Source of the DNA: Epibacterium sp. Ofav1-8
Lineage (GTDB): Bacteria > Pseudomonadota > Alphaproteobacteria > Rhodobacterales > Rhodobacteraceae
DNA length: 64,000 nt
Direction of reading: 5' to 3'
NCBI RefSeq assembly: GCF_022348185.1
Contig: NZ_JAKRFD010000010.1
Coordinates: forward strand, 146,524-210,523
Shown: one piece after another, positions 7,525 through 15,930 of the stretch
How the letters are laid out: each line of letters begins with the position of its first letter
Numbering within the stretch: the stretch's first letter is position 1
Position numbers and translations under genes: made by a program
Notes under the pieces: generated by a model
What the model saw: only the letters and a program-made list of their open reading frames with translations
The model's database searches: none
What the model was told of the DNA's origin: nothing

Positions 7525-8739
7525 TTAACGGAAACCTACCATCATATCGGCGCTTCTAAGAACCATTTCCAATACCTTGTCTAGAACCTTTCTACTTCTT
7601 GGCTTTAAGCGCTCGGCAACCTCATCTGGTGAAAGATTTGACGTTGCATAAAATGCAACCTCCGCGACCGTGCTTAAATCCACACCTTCCGAAGTCGCCA
7701 TTGTAACCTCGATCATCGTGAATACTTTCTCAATCTGGCGCGGAGTCAGATCGAGTTCGTTGGCTGCACTTTGAATGGATTGCAGGAGCTCTACGAATTC
7801 TGCATCTTCTATCTGGTTTCCGGCATTGTTGAGTTCAAATAGCTTGATTAAGTATGCCTTGCACAATTCGTCCGAACTGTTCTCACCTAACTCAAGTCTC
7901 AAATCTATGAACTTCGTAAAATACGGTTCACCACCATCCACATTGCCGAACAGTCTAGCGGCGGTGCTCGCGAGTTGCGCGGGGTTCAAGAATAACACAA
8001 ACACAAACCCCTCTTCGTTGAACAAGTGCTTTATTGCTTCGAGAAGTGAAATTGCATAATCAGGTCTGCAACGATCAAGCTCATCGATAAGTACAACGAC
8101 TCTTCCGTTGCTGCGTCCTTTTTCCACAAGGGTCCGTCGAAGACCCTGAAGACGCTGGGGCAATTCGACTTCACGGACTCGCTCAGCTTCGAACTGAGAC
8201 AATAGGAGCTTTGAAGCTTCCTTCGACATCGACTTTCTCGCAGCGCTCAAACTTTCACTTGCTAATTTTGATAGCTCAGGAAAATCAGCGGCACCCTCAG
8301 CAGTTCCGCCAATTCCCACTGTTTCGAGTAATTCGCCCAGCTCATCCCCAATTTGGTCAACCGCCTCTCCGACCAATACTTGGCTTCCACGACGAAACCC
8401 CGCCTTTGCTACAGTGGTAGCTACGTCACGTAGCTGGCTGCCGAATCCCGGCGCACCCTCTGGAACTTGAAGAGATCGGAGAAGTTGGAAACTGAAAGCC
8501 GACAATGGATCGCCAGAGTGATCTGACTTCCATGCATCAAACTCCACTACCGTTTCGCCTAGTACACGTAGATGCTGGGCCCACCTTGTGCGGAAAAACG
8601 TCTTTCCTGAACCAAAGCCGCCTTCAACTGAGATTACCCTCGCACGTTCGCTATGTTGAATAATGCGTGCAAATGCGTTTGCACGCTCGCGACGATCCAG
8701 TTTGTCATCATCCCACATCAAAAAGTCAGTGTCTGCCAT
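7525..8739 (-). CDS. KAP-family P-loop NTPase
   Basis: 404 aa from the ATG at 8739. Walker A is GGFGSGKT (residues 40-47) and Walker B is VVVLIDELDRCRPDYAI (about 214-230), whose DELDRC-x-P signature is diagnostic of KAP NTPases. The long insert between them (residues 90-200) is amphipathic and may contact the membrane, as in the family. KAP proteins are often membrane-associated and recur in phage-defence settings. The start is uncertain: ATG codons at 8757 and 8784 are in frame, the latter behind GGGGG. Lone gene, codon use less GC-biased than neighbours, suggesting transfer. Confidence 0.85.
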   Translation of the reverse strand: MADTDFLMWDDDKLDRRERANAFARIIQHSERARVISVEGGFGSGKTFFRTRWAQHLRVLGETVVEFDAWKSDHSGDPLSAFSFQLLRSLQVPEGAPGFGSQLRDVATTVAKAGFRRGSQVLVGEAVDQIGDELGELLETVGIGGTAEGAADFPELSKLASESLSAARKSMSKEASKLLLSQFEAERVREVELPQRLQGLRRTLVEKGRSNGRVVVLIDELDRCRPDYAISLLEAIKHLFNEEGFVFVLFLNPAQLASTAARLFGNVDGGEPYFTKFIDLRLELGENSSDELCKAYLIKLFELNNAGNQIEDAEFVELLQSIQSAANELDLTPRQIEKVFTMIEVTMATSEGVDLSTVAEVAFYATSNLSPDEVAERLKPRSRKVLDKVLEMVLRSADMMVGFR

Positions 8740-8802
8740 ACTAAAATATCTTTCCATCGAACTGCATACATCTACCTTGAGCATGTCTGCCCCCAAAAAC
8801 AA

Positions 8803-9110
8803 CCTGGCAAATCAGGAAGCGGACATCTGTCGCATTGCCGAAACCCGGAGGTCAGGGCTCGAAGCCGACTTGCGGCGGCGCGGCACCGGGTTGCTGGGAT
8901 ACCGCACCTGGTCTCCGCCGCCAGAGGACGCCAGCCAGCCCTTTCTTGCCGTTCGTCTTGGCGCGTCTATCGCATAGCGCAATTCTTCACGTTGCAGTAA
9001 AAGGCGCCACCATTGCAAATTTTTTTTGAGAAAATCTAGGCCAGCTGCGGCTACCATTCAGCAAAATTTTCTTGCAATGTGTCAGCCGCGAATTGAGTTC
9101 GATACAGCGT
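8803..9110. other. Gene-free stretch between KAP gene and IS5-type element
   Basis: Contains an A/T tract near 9019-9026 and degenerate sequence; no open frame with family resemblance. Confidence 0.5.
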
Positions 9111-9114
9111 TAGG

Positions 9115-9474
9115 TCATGTTGACAAATGGCGGAGCCAAAGGCGGATAGAAGTGATGTCGACGAACCCCAGGAAGCTCTCAGCCGTCTTATCGTAGCGTG
9201 TTGCGACGCGCCTGGCGTTCTTGAGCTTGTTGAAGCACCGCTCGACCAAGTTGCGCAAGCGATAGAGCGAACGGTCCACGCCGATGCGTTTCTTTCGGGA
9301 TTTGCGCATCGGGATGACCGGCAGCACATCGCGCTTTTCCATTTTCACCCTGATGCTGTCGGCGTCATATCCGCGATCCGCCAGCAGCACGCTGGGAGTG
9401 GGCAGGTTGTCGGCCATGACCAGATCGAAACCGAGATAGTCGGATGTCTGACCCGGCGTGATCTCCGTCCTCAT
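9115..9474 (-). CDS. IS5-family (IS427) transposase, ORF B
   Basis: 119 aa from its own ATG, but homology extends upstream in this frame to GTPRQGFGRSRGGFTTKIHL, so it is normally made as a fusion with ORF A. It carries the second catalytic Asp (LLADRGYDAD) and the Glu region (RNLVERCFNKLKNARRVATR). The C-terminus ends inside the left inverted repeat. Together the two frames make a complete DDE transposase if -1 frameshifting occurs. Confidence 0.85.
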   Translation of the reverse strand: MRTEITPGQTSDYLGFDLVMADNLPTPSVLLADRGYDADSIRVKMEKRDVLPVIPMRKSRKKRIGVDRSLYRLRNLVERCFNKLKNARRVATRYDKTAESFLGFVDITSIRLWLRHLST

Positions 9475-9902
9475 GGGCAGACCATGCGCGTTGACAAGGA
9501 GGTGGATCTTGGTCGTGAAGCCACCTCTTGAGCGCCCGAAACCCTGTCGCGGAGTCCCCCTTTAGCGCCCGCTGCCTGATGATGGGCCCGGATCACGGTG
9601 CTATCGATCATTTGAAGGGCGTCTGGCACGGCCCTGCTTTGGTTCAGAGCGTCCATGATCTCCTCCCAGAGCCCGGCCAGCGTCCAGCGCCGGAACTGGC
9701 GGTAGACGCTCGACCACTTGCCAAACTCTTCCGGCAGATCGCGCCATGGCGCGCCGGTCCGGGCAATCCAGAAAATCCCATCAAGAACACGGCGGTGGTT
9801 GGCGGGTTTCCGTCCGTTCGGGGCGCGGGCTGTCAGGATGAACCGCTCAAAGAACGCCCATTCCTCGTCCGACATCAAGTCTCGTGCCATGCTGGTCTCC
9901 AT
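9471..9902 (-). CDS. IS5-family (IS427) transposase, ORF A
   Basis: Up to 143 aa; the likely start is MARDLMSDEEWAFFERFILT a few codons in. The N-terminal domain is typical (GRKPANHRRVLDGIFWIART, then GAPWRDLPEEFGKW, then SSVYRQFRRW) and the first catalytic Asp is in MIDSTVIRAHHQAAGAKGG. The frame continues past AKGG into a non-homologous tail. The rest of the enzyme is encoded in ORF B one base back. A slippery AAAGGGGG (9556-9563, minus strand) sits exactly where homology changes frame. Confidence 0.85.
   Translation of the reverse strand: METSMARDLMSDEEWAFFERFILTARAPNGRKPANHRRVLDGIFWIARTGAPWRDLPEEFGKWSSVYRQFRRWTLAGLWEEIMDALNQSRAVPDALQMIDSTVIRAHHQAAGAKGGLRDRVSGAQEVASRPRSTSLSTRMVCP
9556..9563 (-). 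promoter_or_regulatory. Probable programmed -1 frameshift site
   Basis: On the minus strand, GCT AAA GGG GGA in ORF A. Slipping back one base gives GGG ACT CCG, and the new frame is the conserved G-x-x-x-Q-G-F-G-R-S-R-G-G continuation. The ORF B frame has a TAA just upstream, so it can only be entered here. Confidence 0.65.
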
Positions 9903-10158
9903 CGCAGATACCAGCTTGAATCATGCTCAAAGCCCGATGTGAATCCCTTTTTTTCAACACGACCTAGCCAATTTTCCTCGGGCGATGCGTGAATGAACAT
10001 GTGCAAAGAAAGACGCCGCGCCTCAGCTGACAGCTGCTATGCTAACCTGAGCCACATGAGTAATTCCACATCCAAGACCTTGTCATGTCACGATAGTAGT
10101 AGCACAAGGGGGGGACAGGTTTAAGGAGACGCCACTTGCGGCGTGGGAGCTATTTGAT

Positions 10159-11508
10159 TTGAATGTATCCGAACGCCATTTTCCGAACCACAAAATGGAA
10201 CGGGACATCGGTCTTGCAGAGTACAGTCTTGCTGCAAGCCGATTGTCCGCAGAAGAAAGTGCCCTGAACTGGGCGAAAACAGCCTCTCTTGCGATATCCA
10301 CTATCATTGTATTCATATCGTTTAAAGCCGCTGATTATAGTGATGGGATCAAAGCCATTGGACTGTCGGAATCACAAGTAAAACTTGGGGCATTGATTTT
10401 TTTGCTTACTATCGGATTTATGGCTGCTATCCATGTCTCAAACCTGATGAAGTCCAAGCACCTGGCAGAACGTAAGATTATTGTTCTACGCCGTATGCTC
10501 GGTGTGAGCTACGGGGAGAACACACTTGTATTGCCAAATTGGCGACTTGAAGGGGCGGATAGTCCTTTCTCAATTCATCTTTTTCCAGGCTACTTATCCC
10601 CAAAGTCGTTTCCAATCCATTTGATAATTATGTCAATGACGCTGGGGGTTTTCCTACTTGGGGACTCTGTGCAGCATTATATCCCCTCGCCGCTAAAAGT
10701 ATATTTTTCCAAAGACTTCAGACTACAGAAAACTTTCGCATTTCTAGTATGTTTTGGGACTCTTCTTGCGTATAGATACCACCTGCGAGAAATGCATGAT
10801 AATATTTTTCTGTCGATCTCTAAGCTGATCGCGAAAATGTTCCGAATACGTATCGTTCCAAACTTTGAGAGCGCGATCTACTTCATCAAGTTAGACGTTG
10901 AAGAGGCCAAGAGAATTCAGTCACACTTCGAATGCGTAGAAAGAATGGCTATCTTGATAGAAGATACTGTTTTTTTCCACCACCGGGGGATTAGTTGGCG
11001 TGGAATGGCGCGAGCGATCAAGGGTAAATTTATAGGCAGGAATCTCGGGGGTGGCAGCACTATTTCCCAACAATTTGCACGAGGAAACTTCATAAAAGAT
11101 TTAACCCCTGCTTGCAGAAGAAAGCCTGTAGAAATTGCCCTGGCTGTCTGGGTCGAATCTACTTTTTCAAAAAAGGAAATTCTTCTCGCCTACTTAACTA
11201 CGGCGCGGTTTGACTTTGAAGTCTACGGTTTCCACCGTGCTTCCAAACATTTTTTCGAAAAGGAGGCTGCGCATATTGGGTCTGCAGAGGCATTTTTCCT
11301 AATTGAGCGTCTCGGTAACATTCACGGACACTTTTTAGGGCGCAGAATTCTTCAGCTCCTTCGGAGGCTTCGTGAGGCTGGTGAATTAAACAATGACGAA
11401 ATATCTGATATTCTTGATATCTATAGGAAAGCCATTTCGAAAGGCTTGATCAAAGAGAAGCAGCGGGATCTTACCTTGAAGGAAGTAGAGGCACAAATCA
11501 CGCTTTAA
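10159..11508 (+). CDS. Membrane protein with C-terminal GT51-like (penicillin-binding-protein-type) transglycosylase domain
   Basis: 449 aa. The N-terminal half has about four membrane helices (near residues 43-62, 76-94, 152-170, 192-206). The C-terminal half keeps GT51 peptidoglycan glycosyltransferase signatures: IEDTVFFHHRGISWRGMARA (catalytic-type E268), GGGSTISQQFARGNF (297-311), and KPVEIALAVWVESTFSKKEI (E325, E333), then a diverged Y-x-T-x-R-F segment. There is no transpeptidase domain, and the four-helix front is unlike MtgA or PBP1. The TTG start at 10159 has GGGAG nine bases upstream; the ATG at 10195 has none. AT-rich, solitary, near a KAP NTPase. It could make or block glycan synthesis; role unknown. 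Confidence 0.75.
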   Translation: MNVSERHFPNHKMERDIGLAEYSLAASRLSAEESALNWAKTASLAISTIIVFISFKAADYSDGIKAIGLSESQVKLGALIFLLTIGFMAAIHVSNLMKSKHLAERKIIVLRRMLGVSYGENTLVLPNWRLEGADSPFSIHLFPGYLSPKSFPIHLIIMSMTLGVFLLGDSVQHYIPSPLKVYFSKDFRLQKTFAFLVCFGTLLAYRYHLREMHDNIFLSISKLIAKMFRIRIVPNFESAIYFIKLDVEEAKRIQSHFECVERMAILIEDTVFFHHRGISWRGMARAIKGKFIGRNLGGGSTISQQFARGNFIKDLTPACRRKPVEIALAVWVESTFSKKEILLAYLTTARFDFEVYGFHRASKHFFEKEAAHIGSAEAFFLIERLGNIHGHFLGRRILQLLRRLREAGELNNDEISDILDIYRKAISKGLIKEKQRDLTLKEVEAQITL

Positions 11509-12048
11509 ACTCAATGCCAGGCCTCAGAGTTGCCAACATTCTCAGCAGTTGCAGTCCCGCCCACCTGTCGTGCCAAAAGTAGTTTTTCAGGAAATCAGGT
11601 TCGCCGTCTGTCCAGAGGGGAACGATCTCAAAGTTCAGTCGACTTTGCAAAATCCGGAAACTGCGCTTCTCTGACCTTGAAGCCGAGTGCAGCATCCCCT
11701 GGGTCCCATGAGCAGACTTGAAGGTCCGGTTTCGGGAAGTCTTTCGCGCTAGCGACAGCCCCTTTGCCGCGCCAGGGACGAATGTCGTAATTGGGCTGAA
11801 AGCCGCCGTAGGTTCGGATAAAAACTGAGCAGTTCGGGAGTGTTTGCGGCGAGTTCTGTTGTCTGATGAATGAATACGGGAAATTCAGAGCCTACACCCT
11901 ATCGCCCGAAAGGTCTGGTCGACAGCAGCCTGGTGAATGAACTCAATTAGTCTACTTTCACCGTCGCTAGGGGGACGAGACGCGTGATCGATACAGCTGC
12001 GTCGACTGGAAGTAGCAATTTAGGTTTGAGCTTCAATAGGCTCATGTT
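11509..12048. other. Gene-free stretch with a possible decayed ORF
   Basis: On the minus strand from about 11830 to 11500, a coding-like frame (TYGGFQPNYDIRPWRGKG, later SWDPGDAALGFKVREAQFPD) stops near 11636 and seems to continue in another frame as FEIVPLWTDGEPDF and NYFWHDRWAGLQLLRML, ending near 11498. I do not recognise it. The stretch also contains repeat copy 11780-11798. Confidence 0.3.
11780..11798 (+). repeat. Dispersed repeat family 2, copy 2 (partial)
   Basis: gaatgtcgtaattgggctg matches the second half of copies at 14717-14748 (one mismatch) and 7218-7249 (minus). Confidence 0.5.
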
Positions 12049-13167
12049 TCACCATACGTTTGCGGCTTTGCCCAGCACCTCCCGATCAATTGTCACCCCC
12101 AGACCCGGATTTGAAGGCGGTATCACTCCGCCGTCTTTGATAGGCGCGTCGAATGTTCCGGTCGGCACGGTGACCATGTCTCGCGGATCAAGTACGCAAC
12201 GCAAATGCTGCTCGGGCACGGTCGCTCCCATATGAAATATCGAAGCTGCCGAAAGGGTGGAACCTACGGTGTCTTGCACGCTTATGGTCAGGCCCGCCGC
12301 ACGGCAGATATCGCGATGACGGCGCGCGCGAGTGAGGCCCCCCGCTTTGGAAATCTTCAGCCCGATACCATCTGCCGCATCTTCAGCGAGGATCATCGCG
12401 ATGTCATCGTCATCCTGTGCCAGTTCGTCGACAATGATAGGCACCTGACACCGCCGCCGCAGAGAAATCGTTTCCCGCCAGGTTGCACAAGGCGCTTCCA
12501 AAACGAAGTCGAGCCCACCGGGCAGCATCCGGAGCATACGCAGGGCCGCCTCGGGCAATAGACCTCCATTTGCGTCGACGATGAAGTACTCACCCGGTTT
12601 GCGATCTGCAAGGCACGCAGCGATGCGCTCCGCATCCAGAGCTGGGCCGCCGTCGCGGTCAAGAGCCCCGATCTTGACCGAATGGCCCAGATAGCCCATG
12701 GCACGATGTTCCGCCACGCGAGCCCGCATGTCCTCAGGGGAGCCCGCGTAGATCGAGCTGATCACCGGAAGCCGATTTCCGGTTGTTCCGCCCAGCAACG
12801 TATAGACCGGCAAATCGATGGATTTCCCGAACAGATCCCAACAGGCGAGGTCGATAGCGGATTTCGCATGATTGTGCCCTGTGAGGGCCATATCCATCGC
12901 GTCATTGATCCGGTCTACCTCGCGTGGGTCACGCCCGATCAGATAAGGCGCGATTTCTTCCACACCGGCGCGCGCACCCCGAGCATGCGCTGCGATGTAG
13001 TTCGGCCCGAAAGGGGTGGATTCCCCCCAACCCTCTAGTCCCGTATCGGTTGTCAGACAGACAACGACACTGTCAAAACCGGTGTAGATGCGCCCCCCGG
13101 ACAATTCGTAGGTTCCGCCCGAATAGGGCAGGTGAAGGTCGAAAAGCTCTATCTTGTTGATTTTCAT
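12049..13167 (-). CDS. Enolase-superfamily (mandelate racemase / muconate lactonizing) enzyme, possibly cis-3-hydroxy-L-proline dehydratase
   Basis: 372 aa. The N-terminal capping domain starts MKINKIELFDLHLPYSGGTY; the barrel domain keeps GHSVKIG (catalytic-type Lys), the metal ligands FIVDANGG, VLEAP and IIVDELAQDD, and IGLKISKAGGLTRAR (second Lys). The superfamily abstracts a proton alpha to a carboxylate. The HSVKIG/LKISKAG pattern and size recall cis-3-hydroxyproline dehydratases, but this is only a guess. The start at 13167 is where homology begins. It overlaps the MDR gene by 4 bp (ATGA), so the two are co-translated. Confidence 0.85.
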   Translation of the reverse strand: MKINKIELFDLHLPYSGGTYELSGGRIYTGFDSVVVCLTTDTGLEGWGESTPFGPNYIAAHARGARAGVEEIAPYLIGRDPREVDRINDAMDMALTGHNHAKSAIDLACWDLFGKSIDLPVYTLLGGTTGNRLPVISSIYAGSPEDMRARVAEHRAMGYLGHSVKIGALDRDGGPALDAERIAACLADRKPGEYFIVDANGGLLPEAALRMLRMLPGGLDFVLEAPCATWRETISLRRRCQVPIIVDELAQDDDDIAMILAEDAADGIGLKISKAGGLTRARRHRDICRAAGLTISVQDTVGSTLSAASIFHMGATVPEQHLRCVLDPRDMVTVPTGTFDAPIKDGGVIPPSNPGLGVTIDREVLGKAANVW

Positions 13168-14258
13168 GAAATCACCTGTGGTGGGATGAGGACGAATTGA
13201 CCGGTATGCGCTTTGGCAAGAAAGTTTTCTTGCGCGCGCGCGATCTGATCGAGCGGATAGGTCGCAGCGATGAGGGGGCGGATTTCTCCGGCCTCGATAT
13301 AGCGCACGAGGTTTTCGAAAACCTCGTCCTCCTGAAAGGTGCAACCCAAGAGCGTGAGATCCTTGAGATAGAGCGTACGAATGTCGATCTGGCTGATCGG
13401 GCCAGCAATCGCACCCGCCGTCGCATAGCGACCTCCCCTCCGCAGCACCTCGGGCAGGCTCGGCCATTGCGGACCTGCAACCAGATCAATGACCACATCG
13501 ACGCTGTTCTTCCCGAGCTCGTTCACGAGGTCCGCGTCCCGTCCGACAACTCGATCCGCGCCAAGCTCCATTACGGCCGCCGCCTTGGAGGACGCACATT
13601 GCGCAATCACATAGGCGCCCCGACGTTTGGCGAGTTGTACCGCAGCCGAGCCGACCCCGCCGGACGCACCTGTGATCAATACGATTTCGCCGCCTAGATT
13701 GGCACGGACCAGCATGCCCTCTGCCGTCGAATACGCGCAGGGAATGGCGGCGAGCTCTACGTCTTCCAAACCGCAGTTCACCGCGTAAGTTTCACGAGAA
13801 GGCGCGACACAGAACTGGGCAAAGCCACCATCGCATTCGCTGCCAAGGGTCCAGCACTCAAAAGGGCGATAGTCGACGTAGCTACGCAACATGTTCCGCA
13901 CGATCACACGCTCTCCAATGCGGGCTGGGTCAACACCTTCGCCAACTGCGGCAATATAACCGCAGACATCGGCACCCTGAATGCGGGGGAATGTCAAAGG
14001 TGTACCTGACCAACTGGCATCGTCGTCATCCACGGTGTCAAAGCCATCGGCGCCACCTGTTTCAGTATCTGTCACAACCGCCTTGGAGTACCAGCCGATA
14101 CGTGTGTTGATATCCGTATTGTTCACTCCGGCGGCGGCCACCTCAATGAGGACCTCGCCCTCAGCAGGAACCGGAACCGGTAGGTCTGTCCGGTATTCCA
14201 GCTTCTCTATTCCCCCGTGACCTATCAATTGGACTCCGACCATGTGTTCCTTTGGCAT
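13164..14258 (-). CDS. MDR-family zinc-type alcohol dehydrogenase / quinone oxidoreductase
   Basis: 364 aa. The GroES-like N-terminal domain (EVLIEVAAAGVNNTDINTR, PRIQGADVCGYIAAVGEGV) is followed by a Rossmann domain with the NADPH motif VLITGASGGVGSAAVQLAKR. It probably reduces or oxidises an activated carbonyl substrate using NADP(H). A small insertion after NTRIGWYS (TETGGADGFDTVDDDDASW) is seen in a subset of these enzymes. An in-frame ATG at 14243 is an alternative start; AAGGGG precedes 14258. First gene of a two-gene operon with the enolase-type enzyme. Confidence 0.88.
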   Translation of the reverse strand: MPKEHMVGVQLIGHGGIEKLEYRTDLPVPVPAEGEVLIEVAAAGVNNTDINTRIGWYSKAVVTDTETGGADGFDTVDDDDASWSGTPLTFPRIQGADVCGYIAAVGEGVDPARIGERVIVRNMLRSYVDYRPFECWTLGSECDGGFAQFCVAPSRETYAVNCGLEDVELAAIPCAYSTAEGMLVRANLGGEIVLITGASGGVGSAAVQLAKRRGAYVIAQCASSKAAAVMELGADRVVGRDADLVNELGKNSVDVVIDLVAGPQWPSLPEVLRRGGRYATAGAIAGPISQIDIRTLYLKDLTLLGCTFQEDEVFENLVRYIEAGEIRPLIAATYPLDQIARAQENFLAKAHTGQFVLIPPQVIS

Positions 14259-14886
14259 GACGCACCCCTTTTTTTCACGCTTTCACGACACACTGGCAGG
14301 TGATGATCTATTTGCAACCGGTGAAAAATTGGGCGAGAGGTGAATACAGATCACCTCAGATCGTCCACAGCCACGCATTCGCTGACGTACTCCTAGGCGG
14401 CGGTTGTGGAAGCGCCTCATGGGGGCCGGGGGGGCGCCATGCACTACTGATGAACGTGAAACCGGCCACAAAGAAGCCAAACAAGGTCGTTCTTTCACGA
14501 CGAACTGAAAATTCTCAAACGATAGGCTGAAATGGCGCTGGTCGCTGCTCATCTGGCACAGCAACCGGACGGCGTGATCTTTCGACTTTTAAAAGCCTTA
14601 TACACCCGTACCTGCCCGGCGCCGTCGACAGAATACTCGGCAAAAGCAGTTTGCCCTGAACGTTGGCTTTCGGGGCTCAGACCAATCTTTCGCGCTTGCA
14701 GCAGGGGGGGGGGGGCGCTGCGCCTTGCATGAATGTCGTGATTGGGCTGACTGGGGGCATCCCGTGGCCGGTGCAAGGATCTGCCAGGTCAAGATCTGGG
14801 TGCCGCATCGCCGCAAGGCGGCTCTGAGCCCCTTCAAGACATTCGGTAACATGCCGCCCGGCCGGTAAGTCCGGGCGGAAACGAGA
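14259..14886. other. Gene-free stretch with repeat and G-tract
   Basis: About 630 bp with no supported gene. It contains an 11-G homopolymer (14704-14714) directly before repeat family 2 copy 3 (14717-14748). Confidence 0.55.
14717..14748 (+). repeat. Dispersed repeat family 2, copy 3
   Basis: ctgcgccttgcatgaatgtc, continuing gtgattgggctg. Nearly identical to the minus-strand copy at 7218-7249; the second half matches 11780-11798. Confidence 0.6.
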
Positions 14887-15618
14887 TCAACTCTTGTATG
14901 CCGAAACCATCAACATCATTGGCCGCTCCATCTCTTCGGCCAGCTCTGGCATCGCCGCGATCTGGTCCGATGTCGGTGAAAACTCCTCGATCCGTCGAAG
15001 GGCGAAGCCCGCGCCGATCAGGGTGTTTATCGTAGTCGCCAGTGTCCGATGCTGCTTCAGCACCCCCTCGGCGAACCAGTCGGTGCGGCGTTCGCCCTCC
15101 ATCGAATAGCCGTTGACCGGCCATGTCTTGCGACCGTCCTCGTCCTTGATCCATTGAGGATGGGTCGCGGCCATGAAGATCGGGTGTTCGATGGTGAAGA
15201 CCAGATCGCCGCAGGGCGACAGCGCGCGGTGGATCGCTTGCATCAGCCGTCCGAAGTCCTGCACATAGTGGAAGGTCAGCACACTAAAAATCAGATCGAA
15301 CTCGGCGTCCGGAAGGTCGAGCGCGTCAAGATCGACAATGCGATAGGTGATGGCGGCATCGTCAGTGTCGGCCCGGGCTCGGTCGATCATGTTTCGGGAC
15401 AGGTCAAGACCCAGGACCGTTTCCGCCCCCTGTTCGCGGAACCAGCGGGATGCCCAACCGAAGCCGCAGCCCAGATCGGCCACGCTCTTGCCTGCCACGT
15501 CTGGCAGCAACGCACGGATGGCGGGCCATTCCGGCGCACCATCCAGCCCTTGCACCTGCCGGGGAAGCTGGCTGTAGCCAGCGAAAAAATCAGGATCGTC
15601 ATAGATATTCTGTGCCAT
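14887..15618 (-). CDS. Class I SAM-dependent methyltransferase
   Basis: 243 aa. Motif I is VADLGCGFGWASRWFREQGA (SAM-binding, about residues 45-65), followed by VLGLDLSRNMIDRAR and the post-I acidic loop. The later segment SVLTFHYVQDFGRLMQAIHR is the usual UbiE/methyltransferase-11 region. The start at 15618 is supported by GGAG eight bases upstream and by the conserved start MAQNIYDDPDFFAGYSQL. Substrate unknown. Single gene, apparently intact, lying just inside the right-hand inverted repeat that ends the island. Confidence 0.88.
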   Translation of the reverse strand: MAQNIYDDPDFFAGYSQLPRQVQGLDGAPEWPAIRALLPDVAGKSVADLGCGFGWASRWFREQGAETVLGLDLSRNMIDRARADTDDAAITYRIVDLDALDLPDAEFDLIFSVLTFHYVQDFGRLMQAIHRALSPCGDLVFTIEHPIFMAATHPQWIKDEDGRKTWPVNGYSMEGERRTDWFAEGVLKQHRTLATTINTLIGAGFALRRIEEFSPTSDQIAAMPELAEEMERPMMLMVSAYKS

Positions 15619-15850
15619 GTAAGTCTCCAGAGAAAAGGGAGGACGAGGCACGTATTCCACGCCAAAGAACCTCGTCCGAAAGGGCGAGGCCGAGGCTGGC
15701 AATCGGCGTGGTCAGGTCGCGTGATCGTCATCCCGGCATCCCGCCAAGGGGACACCGGCTGACCGGGCGACTATATGGATGTCCTTCTCAACCATGCGAA
15801 CAGTATCGACCGTGAGGTTAGAAAAGTCAATTTCATCGCCACGCGAGTGG

Positions 15851-15927
15851 CCGGAATGTCCGCTCCCTTCCGTTCGATAGTAGTTGGTGGCTGCGTCTGC
15901 AGCGAAGGTCTGCTCCCTCCATCTCGC
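15851..15927 (-). repeat. Dispersed ~77-bp repeat, copy B (inverted relative to copy A)
   Basis: Its reverse complement aligns end to end with 2501-2577. It abuts the point (about 15931) where phage endolysin homology resumes. Confidence 0.7.
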
Positions 15928-15930
15928 AGA

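Larger units (their letters stand above)
9113..9964 (-). mobile_element. IS5-family (IS427-group) insertion sequence
   Basis: Ends match as imperfect inverted repeats: left GGTCATGTTGACAAA, right (inward) GGTCGTGTTGAAAAA, each bordered by TA, consistent with the TA target duplication of the IS427 group. About 852 bp, with two overlapping transposase frames joined by a -1 shift. Inserted between the KAP and GT51-like genes. Confidence 0.8.

Noticed and set aside
8653..9000. Plus-strand frames overlapping the KAP gene start and the gap before the IS
   Set aside because: They overlap the KAP coding region antisense and end in repeat-like sequence; no family resemblance and no ribosome site.
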